DNA from: SURF-32 sp964648365
Lineage (GTDB): Bacteria > Planctomycetota > Phycisphaerae > UBA1845
NCBI GenBank assembly: GCA_964648365.1
Contig: CAZYLK010000165.1
Span: forward strand, 1 to 14,295
Length of the DNA stretch: 14,295 nucleotides
Direction of reading: 5' to 3'
Position numbers and translations under genes: made by a program. The notes beneath the pieces are model-generated. The model did not search any database. It saw only the letters and a program-made list of their open reading frames with translations, and was not told the DNA's origin. Below are positions 6,976 through 14,164 of this stretch, one piece after another (within the stretch, counting starts at the first letter, position 1; the number at the start of each line of letters is the position of its first letter).

Positions 6976-8145
6976 ATGAACCCCGTCCTGACACTCCACC
7001 GCATCGGCCCGATCAAGCGCGCACAGATCGCGTTTGGTGATCTGACCGTTCTTGTTGGGCCGCAGGCCAGCGGAAAGAGCATTCTGCTGCAGTGGCTCAA
7101 GCTGATTCTCGACACGGGGCAAGTGCAGGACCAGGTGTCGCGGTACGGCATGGACTGGGGTCGCGACGAAAGTCGGTTCCTCGATCTCTACTTCGGCGAA
7201 GGGATGCACGGCATCTGGCGCAGCGGCGAAAGCAGCGTGCGATGGAATCGACAGACCTGGGATCTTACGAAGCACATCGCCCGCCGGGCCCGCAAGAAGG
7301 ACGAGGCGGTCGTACTGATTCCAGCCCAGCGCGTACTGACGCTGCGTGATGGTTGGCCATTGCCATTCGGCGCCTACTCCGCGGGCGATCCGTTCTCGGT
7401 GCGGTGGTTCAGCGAGAAGCTCCGCCTCCAGATGGAGCGCGAATTCCGAGCGACCGACGCCATTTTCCCGAAAACGAATCGACTGAAACGAGAGTACCGA
7501 GAGATGCTCGAGGCGGCGGTCTTCGGCCGATTTCAACTCTCGGTGGACACTGTGAAGTCGCAGAAACGGCTTGTGCTGAGCAAGCCGAACTCACGCAGTC
7601 GGGAACGCCTGCCTTTCATGGTCTGGTCGGCAGGACAGCGGGAATTCGTACCGCTCCTGCTCGGTCTGTACTCGCTCATGCCGCCTGCCCAGGCGTCGCG
7701 GCGCGGCGCTGTCGAGTGGGTCATCATCGAGGAACCCGAGATGGGCATGCACCCAAGGGCTGTCACCACCGTGCTCTTGCTCGTCCTGGAACTCCTCTAC
7801 CGTGGATATCGCGTCTGCATCGCAACGCACTCGCCGCAGGTGCTCGATCTCGTCTGGGCGCTTCAAAGCCTGGCGAGAGCAGGAGCCGCGCCGCGCCGTG
7901 TTCTCGAACTTTTCCTGGCGCCGCAGACGCCCGCGCTGATCCGGGTAGCGAGTCGGGCGCTCAAGAAGTCATTCAAGGTGTACTTCTTCCAGGACGGGCG
8001 CTGCGTTCATGACATTACCCAACTCAATCCCCTGGCGACAAGCGAAGAGGAGTCGAGTTGGGGAGGGATGCTCGACTTCACCGAGCGCGTCAATGAGGCC
8101 GTCGCAGCGGCGAACTCCAACGGTAAAGGCGACCAGTCACCATGA
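6976..8145 (+). CDS. AAA/ABC-type ATPase (AAA_21-like, OLD-type ATPase domain without TOPRIM)
   Basis: A predicted cytoplasmic ATPase of the SMC/OLD/ABC head type; its partner and substrate are unknown. In the 389-residue form starting at ATG 6976, Walker A is GPQASGKS (28-35), the ABC-like signature is WSAGQRE (about 217-223), Walker B is VIIEEPEMGMHP (about 249-260) and the switch histidine is in ATHSPQ (about 283-288). These are the core pieces of an ABC-type ATPase. About 100 residues follow with no TOPRIM motifs, so it is not a full OLD nuclease. A TTG at 6946 would add ten residues; ATG 6976 fits better because NPVLTLHRIGPIKRA begins the first strand. Its stop overlaps the next start (ATGA), so the two are surely co-translated. 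In anti-phage systems such ATPases sit beside small effectors; that role here is inference. A general DNA-repair or housekeeping role is the alternative. Confidence 0.88.
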   Translation: MNPVLTLHRIGPIKRAQIAFGDLTVLVGPQASGKSILLQWLKLILDTGQVQDQVSRYGMDWGRDESRFLDLYFGEGMHGIWRSGESSVRWNRQTWDLTKHIARRARKKDEAVVLIPAQRVLTLRDGWPLPFGAYSAGDPFSVRWFSEKLRLQMEREFRATDAIFPKTNRLKREYREMLEAAVFGRFQLSVDTVKSQKRLVLSKPNSRSRERLPFMVWSAGQREFVPLLLGLYSLMPPAQASRRGAVEWVIIEEPEMGMHPRAVTTVLLLVLELLYRGYRVCIATHSPQVLDLVWALQSLARAGAAPRRVLELFLAPQTPALIRVASRALKKSFKVYFFQDGRCVHDITQLNPLATSEEESSWGGMLDFTERVNEAVAAANSNGKGDQSP

Positions 8146-8606
8146 GCCTCAAGCGCGACGTCGAACGCACCAAGGGGCTTGAAGATGGCTGGCAGCCCGG
8201 CTTGCAGGCCCTTCGCGCCGACCGCGCCCGGGTCAGCGCCAGCTCTACCCGCGCATTGACCGGGAGCGTGGACGTGGACCGTGCGCTGCGCCGGCGCTTC
8301 CGCCACGCATCCCGTTGGGATTACGTCGTTGGTTGGAAACGACCGAAGGATGTGGAGTTCCTTCACTGGATTGAGGTCCACCCCGCCGGCGGGTCTCGCA
8401 TGATCGGCGAAGTGGCCGCCAAGCTCGCGTGGTTACGCGAATGGCTGAATGGCGAGGGACGCCCGCTACGAGACTACAATCGCAGGTTTGTGTGGATAGC
8501 CTCCGGACGCTCGGGCTTTCGTGCGGGGTCACCACAATCGAAGCGCATCGCGAGTCTGGGGTTGGTCTTTTCCGGTAACCACTACGCCCTGGGAGACGTC
8601 GATTGA
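8142..8606 (+). CDS. 154-residue protein of unknown family, partner of the ATPase; possible nuclease-like fold
   Basis: I do not recognise a named family. The start ATG at 8142 overlaps the ATPase stop by 4 bp (ATGA), with AAGGCGA about 10 nt upstream. The N-terminal third is basic and probably helical. The core reads RWDYVVG, EFLHWIEVHPAG, EVAAKLAWLREWL and RRFVWIASG: strand, strand, helix, strand. Asp60 and Glu78-x-His80 sit where a PD-(D/E)xK nuclease has D and (D/E)xK, with His in place of Lys, and Lys94 lies in the next helix. This pattern suggests a restriction-endonuclease-like fold but is weak evidence alone. I have a loose impression of similar WDY...EVHPA proteins following ATPases elsewhere. 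It has no signal peptide or membrane segment. Its TGA overlaps the TTG start of the next gene. It could equally be a non-catalytic adaptor. Confidence 0.8.
   Translation: MSLKRDVERTKGLEDGWQPGLQALRADRARVSASSTRALTGSVDVDRALRRRFRHASRWDYVVGWKRPKDVEFLHWIEVHPAGGSRMIGEVAAKLAWLREWLNGEGRPLRDYNRRFVWIASGRSGFRAGSPQSKRIASLGLVFSGNHYALGDVD
8591..8595 (+). promoter_or_regulatory. Ribosome binding site that fixes a TTG start
   Basis: GGGAG lies 7 nt before TTG 8603, inside the end of the preceding gene. It supports TTG as the start of the GH114 lipoprotein, which otherwise would lose its lipoprotein signal. Confidence 0.7.
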
Positions 8607-9499
8607 AACGCGCCATCAGTTTCCTGGGCACCCCGTTCGCCCTGACGATCGTCGTCACCGGATGCACCGTCGGTGGCGGTGACGGTGACAACCGCCCCGA
8701 CAACGCCAACGACAATTCACTCACCTCGCCCGATCCCGACGTGCCACCCATCACGGACGGCAACTGGTACCGGCCGCCGGTCGATGCGACATGGCATTGG
8801 CAGCTTCAGCCGGGCGACGGCGACACGCTCAACACGGGATACGACGTCGACGTGTACGACATCGACCTGTTCGACGCCCCGGACGAGGTGATCGAGGCGC
8901 TTCACGCCGACGGGCGCGCGGTCATCTGCTACTTCTCTGCCGGGACGTACGAGGATTTTCGCGACGATGCCGGCGCGTTCGACGCCGAGGCGCTGGGCGA
9001 CCCGCTGGGCGACTTCCCCGACGAGAAGTGGCTCGACATCCGCACGGCCAACGTCCGCGAGATCATGCTGGCCCGGCTGGACATCGCGGCCGCGCGCGGC
9101 TGCGACGGGGTGGAGCCGGACAACATGGACGGCTACGCAAATGACAGCGGGTTCGACCTGACGGAGCAGGATCAGCTCGCCTACAACCGCTTCATCGCCA
9201 ACGCCGCCCACCAGCGCGGGCTGGCAGTGGGGCTGAAGAACGATCTCGACCAGATCGTGCCGCTCGTCGATTACTACGACTTCAGCGTCAACGAGCAGTG
9301 CTTCGAGTATGACGAATGCGACGCGCTCCAACCCTTCATCGAGGCGGGCAAGCCCGTATTCAATGCCGAGTACGCGTCGGAGTACGTCGAAAGCGCCGCG
9401 GCACGGGCGGCGCTATGCGAACGGGCCGTCGATCTCGGATTGCACACGCTGATCCTGCCGATCGACCTCGACGACAGCTTCCGATTCAGTTGTGATTGA
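8603..9499 (+). CDS. GH114-family lipoprotein (endo-alpha-1,4-polygalactosaminidase-like)
   Basis: A predicted exported, lipid-anchored glycoside hydrolase. Family GH114 includes enzymes that cut alpha-1,4-linked galactosamine polymers in exopolysaccharide; substrate here is unproved. The 298-residue product starts MKRAISFLGTPFALTIVV with lipobox VVTGC (lipid on Cys21), then an acidic Gly/Asp/Asn linker to about 45. The barrel runs WHWQLQPGDG, YDVDVYDIDLFD, VICYFSAGTYEDFR, KWLDIR, GCDGVEPDNMDGY, DQLAYNRFIANAAHQRGL, VGLKNDLDQI, NEQCFEYDECD and FNAEY, closely following the family. Length suits one full catalytic domain. The TTG start overlaps the upstream stop (TTGA) and has a strong GGGAG site, so translation is probably coupled to the ATPase pair. 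Whether it works with them or merely lies downstream is open. Confidence 0.9.
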   Translation: MKRAISFLGTPFALTIVVTGCTVGGGDGDNRPDNANDNSLTSPDPDVPPITDGNWYRPPVDATWHWQLQPGDGDTLNTGYDVDVYDIDLFDAPDEVIEALHADGRAVICYFSAGTYEDFRDDAGAFDAEALGDPLGDFPDEKWLDIRTANVREIMLARLDIAAARGCDGVEPDNMDGYANDSGFDLTEQDQLAYNRFIANAAHQRGLAVGLKNDLDQIVPLVDYYDFSVNEQCFEYDECDALQPFIEAGKPVFNAEYASEYVESAAARAALCERAVDLGLHTLILPIDLDDSFRFSCD

Positions 9500-9543
9500 T
9501 CGAGTGTGTCGTCTACAGGCGGCAGCCAAGATTCCCCGAGCCA

Positions 9544-9566
9544 CACTGGCAAGATGCCAGTGCCAC
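9544..9566. repeat. Interspersed palindrome between convergent genes
   Basis: CACTGGCA-AGA-TGCCAGTG is a perfect 8-bp stem with a 3-nt loop, followed by GCCAC. On the minus strand it is GTGGCACTGGCATCTTGCC..., the same layout as the 14188 copy. It lies between the GH114 stop and the TolB-like stop and could stop transcription from both sides, although it lacks a T tract. Confidence 0.85.
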
Positions 9567-9598
9567 ACAACCCGATGGCCGCAGCCGATCCCCTCTTA

Positions 9599-9640
9599 AT
9601 TCGTTATTCGCTATTCGCTATTCGCCATTCGCCATTCCCT
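9599..9640. repeat. ATTCGCY heptamer tandem tract (6 units)
   Basis: Units read ATTCGTT, ATTCGCT, ATTCGCT, ATTCGCC, ATTCGCC and ATTCCCT. The last base overlaps the stop codon of the minus-strand TolB-like gene. On the minus strand the tract contains TAG and TAA in several frames. Confidence 0.88.
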
Positions 9641-10698
9641 CAAAACCCCTCCGGCTTCGTGAAGTCTGCGATGAAGACCTGCGCCTGCGTGAGGTTGCCG
9701 CGCTTCGAGGTCCACATGAGCTTCTTGCCGTCCGGGGAGAAGACCGGCAGCCCGTCAAACTGGCGATCGAACGTCACCCGCGTCGTCTGCTTGCCGTCGG
9801 CAGACAGCATGTACAGGTCGTAGTTCGGCGGCCCTTCGCCATGCACGGCCTGCGTGTAGATCATCGACTTCCCGTCCGGATACCAGAACGGGCACCAGTG
9901 CAGCAGGTCGCCGCTGGTCAGGCAGCGTTCGTTGTAGCCGTCCACCGTATTGACGTAGACCTGCATATTGCCGTCGCCTTTGCGATCGGAGCGATACACG
10001 ATCTCCTTCCCGTTCGGGCTGAAGAACGGACCACCGTCGTAGCCGGGGACGCGGGTCACGCGACGGGCGTTCTTGCCGTCGGCGTCGCAGATGTAAATCT
10101 CCTGGTCGCCGTCATCGCGCATCGACGTGAAGACGATCGACTTGCCGTCGGGCGAGTAGCTGCCCTCGGCGTCGTACCCGTCGGCGTCCGTCAGCCGACG
10201 CAGCGCCTTGGTGGCGAACGTGTACTCGTAGAGGTCCATGCCGGGGAAGAAAGACCAGTTGTAGTTGCGCTTGCCTGCTTTCTCCTCGGCGGCCTTCTTG
10301 ATCTCCTCCGGCGTCACGGCCGGGCGCTGATCGTGATGGTTGGCGGCAAACAGCAGCTTCGTTCCGTCGGGATGAAAATAGGCGCACGTCGTCGCCCCTT
10401 CGCCGGTCGAGACCATCTCCAGCCCGGTCCCGTCCACGTTCATGACGTAAATCTGGTACTCGGTCTGGCCGTGCGGCACCGCCTGAAAGCAGATGCGCTT
10501 CCCGTCAGGCGAGAAGTAGGCCTCTCCGGACTTTTCCAGCCCCATGTCGGCGAAGGTGATCTGGCGGATGTTCGCCAGGAAGCCTTCTTCACCCTTGGCC
10601 GGGGTAAGCGTATCACCGGCGAGCACGGCCGGGGCGAGGGCGAGCAACACCACCAGAGCGGTCGAGAGTCCGCGCGTCGAACCCATGTTGTGATCCAT
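9640..10698 (-). CDS. Exported TolB-like beta-propeller protein (PD40 repeats)
   Basis: A predicted periplasmic protein with a WD40-like beta-propeller; function beyond binding or scaffolding is unknown. Of 352 residues, the first 27 or so form a Sec signal (STALVVLLALAPAVLA, cut before GD). Six PD40 motifs follow: AYFSPDGKRICF, AYFHPDGTKLLF, GSYSPDGKSIVF, PFFSPNGKEIVY, PFWYPDGKSMIY and PVFSPDGKKLMW, which fits a six-bladed propeller. An insertion rich in Lys and Glu (EEIKKAAEEKAGKRN) lies between motifs 2 and 3. It lacks the N-terminal domain of true TolB and is not near tol-pal genes, so tolB should not be assigned. The ATG at 10698 is chosen because GGAG lies 9 nt upstream; the ATG four codons later is the alternative. 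It has no same-strand neighbour within 280 bp upstream. Confidence 0.87.
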   Translation of the reverse strand: MDHNMGSTRGLSTALVVLLALAPAVLAGDTLTPAKGEEGFLANIRQITFADMGLEKSGEAYFSPDGKRICFQAVPHGQTEYQIYVMNVDGTGLEMVSTGEGATTCAYFHPDGTKLLFAANHHDQRPAVTPEEIKKAAEEKAGKRNYNWSFFPGMDLYEYTFATKALRRLTDADGYDAEGSYSPDGKSIVFTSMRDDGDQEIYICDADGKNARRVTRVPGYDGGPFFSPNGKEIVYRSDRKGDGNMQVYVNTVDGYNERCLTSGDLLHWCPFWYPDGKSMIYTQAVHGEGPPNYDLYMLSADGKQTTRVTFDRQFDGLPVFSPDGKKLMWTSKRGNLTQAQVFIADFTKPEGF

Positions 10699-10981
10699 CC
10701 GAAGTTACTCCAGATTATTGACGAACGGCCCGATTGGCGCGTTCTTTTCGGTCAAATGGCCCGGAAATCACGGACCCGCACGCCGGCCGGGCGGGCCATC
10801 GGAGAGGCTAGCACGCCCACGGTGGGTCGGCAATCCGTCACAGGACGACCGCAGTCCCCCGCAGTCCCCCGCCCCGCAACCGTGCGCAGGCGGCACGCGG
10901 CGTCTGGACACACCAGCCTCGAACGACGTGAAAAGACGTAGCAATACTCGTGCCAGAAAGGGCGCGTTCTCAGCTCGACGG

Positions 10982-11191
10982 TCACTCAGATGGCTTTGGA
11001 CCCGGCGCCGATCCGCGGCCGCCCTGTTTTCGCGCGGCGTGCTGCCATTGCTGCGATTCCTCCGGCGTCATGGGGCGGAAGGTGTCAGCGATGAACTCCC
11101 GGTCGAATTCGGCGGACACCTCGTCGAGTTCCGCGTCCGTCCGTTCTTCAACCGGCTTGGTTCCCGTCTGCTGGTCGGCTCTGGTACGCAT
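10982..11191 (-). CDS. Small hydrophilic protein of unknown function, downstream of pcm
   Basis: A 69-residue, highly charged protein with no membrane segment or signal. The N-terminal half is acidic (EERTDAELDEVSAEFDREF), the middle reads IADTFRPMTPEESQQWQ, and the end is a Gly/Pro/Lys tail. I do not recognise the family. It is likely real: GGGAG sits 9 nt before the ATG, and the start is only 19 bp past the pcm stop on the same strand, so both are probably one transcript. No long overlapping alternative on the other strand looks like a protein. The middle Trp/Pro motif might be a short helix-turn element, but nothing points to a role. Confidence 0.65.
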   Translation of the reverse strand: MRTRADQQTGTKPVEERTDAELDEVSAEFDREFIADTFRPMTPEESQQWQHAARKQGGRGSAPGPKPSE

Positions 11192-11210
11192 GTCGATCGA
11201 CTCCCGGTGG

Positions 11211-11888
11211 TCATTCGTCCGGCCAGCCCTCGCCGCCGATCAGCTTCACGAACCTGCAGCCCAGGCCCGGGGTTTCGTGGAACGTCCGGCCGCGGCGGCG
11301 GACTCGGACGAGACGCTGGGCGGCGTGTTCTCCGACCGGAGCGACCAGCACGCCGCCGTCGGCCAGTTGCCCGAGGAGGGTCTGCGGCACGGTGGGCGCC
11401 CCCGCGGTAACGATGATGCGGTCGAAGGGCGACTCCTCCGGCCAGCCCAGACTGCCGTCGCCGACGCGGGTCTCGACATTGACGATACCCAGCGACTTGA
11501 GCGTTGAGGCAGCCGCCCTGGCCAGGCCCGACAGGCGCTCGATCGTATACACGCGTCGGGCCAGTCGCGCCAGCACGGCCGTCTGATACCCGGTGCCGGT
11601 GCCAACCTCAAGGACGCGGTCATCGGGCTTTACGGCAAGCTCGGCGGTCATCAGCGCCACGATGTACGGCTGACTGATGGTCTGCCCCTCGCCCACGCCC
11701 AGCGCGCCATCTTCGTAAGCCTGTACCCGCATCGATGCCGGCACGAAGCGTTCGCGCGGCAGGTCCGCCATGACACCCAACACGCGCTCATCCCGAATGC
11801 CGCGGGCGCGAAGCTGTTCTTCGACCATGCGAACGCGCTGTCGCCGGCCCCACGCTTCGTCGACGAGAATGTCAGGTTCATCGAACAT
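11211..11888 (-). CDS. pcm: Protein-L-isoaspartate O-methyltransferase
   Basis: A cytoplasmic repair enzyme that uses S-adenosylmethionine to methylate L-isoaspartyl residues in aged proteins (EC 2.1.1.77), starting their return to aspartate. The 225 residues match the family length. MVEEQLRARGIRDERVLGVM begins the family core at residue 21. GQTISQPYIVALM (68-80) forms part of the substrate site. VLEVGTGTGYQT (92-103) is the SAM-binding motif I. FDRIIVTAGAPTVPQTLLGQL is the later SAM-fold segment, and GGVLVAPVGE follows. The first 20 residues are an extension; a start at Met21 is possible, and no clear Shine-Dalgarno is seen at 11888. The small 69-residue gene follows 19 bp downstream on the same strand. 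Confidence 0.94.
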   Translation of the reverse strand: MFDEPDILVDEAWGRRQRVRMVEEQLRARGIRDERVLGVMADLPRERFVPASMRVQAYEDGALGVGEGQTISQPYIVALMTAELAVKPDDRVLEVGTGTGYQTAVLARLARRVYTIERLSGLARAAASTLKSLGIVNVETRVGDGSLGWPEESPFDRIIVTAGAPTVPQTLLGQLADGGVLVAPVGEHAAQRLVRVRRRGRTFHETPGLGCRFVKLIGGEGWPDE

Positions 11889-12253
11889 GTCAGACCGCGG
11901 GCCGCCCTGAGCCGTACGACATTATAGCGCCGACGTCGCGCTGGCAGCGTCGCGCCTCGCGACGCAGCAGACGACGGGCACGTCCTGGCCATCGGCCCAC
12001 GCCGGCGAGGGTGAGCCTTCGCGCGGGCTGAAGCCGCGCGGCTCGCGTCCGAAGTCACGGCTCCCCGGCGTAACTGGCCTTGATCAGCCTGGTGCCACTG
12101 CTCTTGAGCAGTGCGTCGACAAGTTCATCACCCGTCGAGGGATAAACGCCTCCGCGCTCCGCCGTTCATCTGCCGAGTCCGCGTCCCACACCAGGAATCA
12201 TGGCTCAACCGATTCGCTTCACTGCTCAAGAGCAGTGGCACGAAGCGGGTCGC
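11889..12253. other. Intergenic stretch between aspS and pcm
   Basis: 365 bp with no recognisable gene on either strand. It holds a pair of inverted palindromes (12092-12113 and 12220-12241). TTATAGCG at 11922-11929 on this strand reads CGCTATAA on the minus strand, where TATAAT-like TATAAT (11920-11925 region) could be a -10 for pcm; no -35 was matched. Confidence 0.4.
12092..12241. repeat. Inverted pair of 22-bp palindromic repeats
   Basis: Left copy 12092-12113 reads GTGCCAC then a CACTGCTC-TT-GAGCAGTG hairpin. Right copy 12220-12241 is its exact reverse complement. They enclose 106 bp (12114-12219) with no convincing gene. Each copy is itself a hairpin, and the two could also pair with each other. 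Confidence 0.88.
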
Positions 12254-14068
12254 CTACGAATCGCCGGCTGCGCTCGCTTTGATCAGCAGTTGAAGCTCGT
12301 CAAGCTGCTCCTGACCCACCGAGGCCGGCGCGCCGGTCAGCGGGCACGTGGCGCGGGCGGTCTTCGGGAAGGCCACCACGTCGCGCAGCGACGCCTGCCC
12401 GGTCAGGAGCATCGTCCAGCGGTCGAAGCCGAAGGCGATGCCGCCGTGCGGCGGGGCGCCGTAGCGCAGGGCGTCCATCAGGAACTCGAATCGAAGCTGC
12501 GCCTCCTCCTCGCTGATGCCCAGCATCTTGAACACGCGCGACTGCACGTCGCGGCGGTGGATTCGGATGCTGCCGCCGGCCATTTCCGTGCCGTTGAGCA
12601 CCAGGTCGTATGCCTTGCTGCGCACGCGGCCGGGGTCGGACTCCAGGTATTGCAGATCCTCGTCGTTGGGCGCGGTGAACGGGTGGTGCGTGCTGAACCA
12701 GCGGTTCATGTCCTCGTCCCAGACGAAGAGCGGAAAGTCCATCACCCACAGCAGATCCCAGCGGTTCGGCGGGATGACGTTGAGGATGTCGGCCAGCCTC
12801 ATGCGGATGTGGTTCAAGTACTTGCAGACGTGCGAGAACTTGCCGGGCATGAAGAAGATCGTGTCGCCGATCTCCGCGCCCACCTTCGCACATAGCTCGC
12901 CGCAGAGCGGTTGCACGAACTTGGCGATTCCGGTTGAGAACTCGGGGCCGCTGTCGCCTTTGATGACTTTCGTGATCGGCAGGCCGGCGCCGCCGATGCC
13001 CTTGATCTCCTCGGTCAGGCCGTCGGTGATCTTGCGCGTCAGATCCCCGCCCTTGGCGACGATGCACTTAACCACGCCGCCGGCCGCCAGGGCTTCTGAA
13101 AACACGCGGAAGTCGCACTTCTTTGCGATGTCCGTGACGTCCTGCAGCTCCATGCCGAACCGCGTGTCCGGCCGGTCGATGCCGAAGCGGTTCATCGCCT
13201 CCTCTTCGCTCATCCGCGGGAAGGGCGTCGGCACGTCCAGGCCCAGCGCCGCCTTGAAGATGCGCTGCACGCACCCCTCGACGACCTGCATCACGTCCTC
13301 CATCTGAACGAAGGACATCTCCATGTCGAGTTGCGTGAACTCCGGCTGGCGGTCGGCGCGCAGGTCTTCATCGCGGAAGCAGCGGACGATCTGGGCGTAG
13401 CGGTCGAAGCCGGCGATCATGAAAAGCTGCTTAAAGATCTGCGGCGACTGGGGCAGGGCGTAAAACGTACCGCGCCGCACGCGTGACGGCACCAGGTAGT
13501 CGCGCGCGCCTTCCGGCGTCGACTTGGTCAGAAACGGCGTTTCGATCTCAAGGAAGCCCTGCTCGGCGAAGTAGTCGCGGATGGTCTTGCCGATGGTGTG
13601 CCTCATCCGAAACACCTTCTGCATGACCGGCCGGCGCAGGTCGATGTAGCGGTACTTCAGGCGCAGGTCTTCATTCGCGTCGATGTCGTCGGCCACCTCG
13701 AACGGCGGCGTGTCCGCCTTGCTGAGCAGGTCGCACTGCCGCCCGAGCACTTCGATCTCCCCGGTGGGGATCTTCGGATTGACGTTCTCCCCCCGCGGGC
13801 TGACCTCGCCGGCCACCGCAATGACGTCCTCGGTGCGCAGGTCGCGGGCAATCTTGTGGGCGGTCGGATCGGTCTCCGGGTTGAAGCGGATCTGCGTGAT
13901 GCCCGTGTAGTCGCGCAGATCGATGAAGACCATGCCGCCGTGATCGCGGTACTTTTGCACCCAGCCGGCCAGGAGGACTTTCTCACCCGCGTTATTCAGT
14001 CGAAGCTGGCCGCACTTGTGCGTCCGCTTGTTGTAGGCAATCGCCACCGCTTGATTCTCCGCTGCCAT
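12254..14068 (-). CDS. aspS: Aspartyl-tRNA synthetase (bacterial type)
   Basis: A class II synthetase that charges tRNA-Asp with aspartate using ATP. The 604-residue form from ATG 14068 fits the bacterial length of about 590. The N-terminal OB-fold anticodon domain carries GWVQKYRDHGGMVFIDLRD. IDANEDLRLKYRYIDLRRP leads into the catalytic core. FLEIETPFLTKSTPEGARDY, then LPQSPQIFKQLFMIAG, follows; motif 2 is FRDEDLRADRQPEF (about 231-244). The GAD insertion lies around 305-430, and motif 3 is in GIAFGFDRWTMLL (about 542-554). The frame is open 29 codons further upstream, but that part has no family resemblance, so I chose ATG 14068; AAGGTGA is about 13 nt upstream, rather far. His43 in RDHGG is the residue seen in non-discriminating enzymes, where discriminating E. 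coli has Leu. Confidence 0.96.
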   Translation of the reverse strand: MAAENQAVAIAYNKRTHKCGQLRLNNAGEKVLLAGWVQKYRDHGGMVFIDLRDYTGITQIRFNPETDPTAHKIARDLRTEDVIAVAGEVSPRGENVNPKIPTGEIEVLGRQCDLLSKADTPPFEVADDIDANEDLRLKYRYIDLRRPVMQKVFRMRHTIGKTIRDYFAEQGFLEIETPFLTKSTPEGARDYLVPSRVRRGTFYALPQSPQIFKQLFMIAGFDRYAQIVRCFRDEDLRADRQPEFTQLDMEMSFVQMEDVMQVVEGCVQRIFKAALGLDVPTPFPRMSEEEAMNRFGIDRPDTRFGMELQDVTDIAKKCDFRVFSEALAAGGVVKCIVAKGGDLTRKITDGLTEEIKGIGGAGLPITKVIKGDSGPEFSTGIAKFVQPLCGELCAKVGAEIGDTIFFMPGKFSHVCKYLNHIRMRLADILNVIPPNRWDLLWVMDFPLFVWDEDMNRWFSTHHPFTAPNDEDLQYLESDPGRVRSKAYDLVLNGTEMAGGSIRIHRRDVQSRVFKMLGISEEEAQLRFEFLMDALRYGAPPHGGIAFGFDRWTMLLTGQASLRDVVAFPKTARATCPLTGAPASVGQEQLDELQLLIKASAAGDS

Positions 14069-14164
14069 GACAGTCAAAGCGTCACCTTGTACGGCCGCGG
14101 GCAGCGCTTGGCAACGGGCGGCGGTATCGCGGCCGTTCGGGGGTGCGTGACGCAATCCGCGGCG

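Noticed and set aside
6976..8145. Calling the ATPase a full OLD-family nuclease
   Set aside because: No TOPRIM acidic motifs follow the ATPase core; only the ATPase half is present.
9640..10698. Naming the propeller protein tolB
   Set aside because: It lacks the TolB N-terminal domain and has no tolQRA or pal neighbours; PD40 repeats are shared by many exported proteins.
9496..10941. A 481-codon plus-strand frame opposite the TolB-like gene
   Set aside because: It is the antisense of a clear PD40 propeller with signal peptide and Shine-Dalgarno; its own translation resembles nothing and begins in repeats.
12111..12293. 60-codon plus-strand frame between the inverted palindromes
   Set aside because: Starts inside one palindrome, passes through the other and enters the aspS 3' end; no ribosome site and no protein-like pattern.
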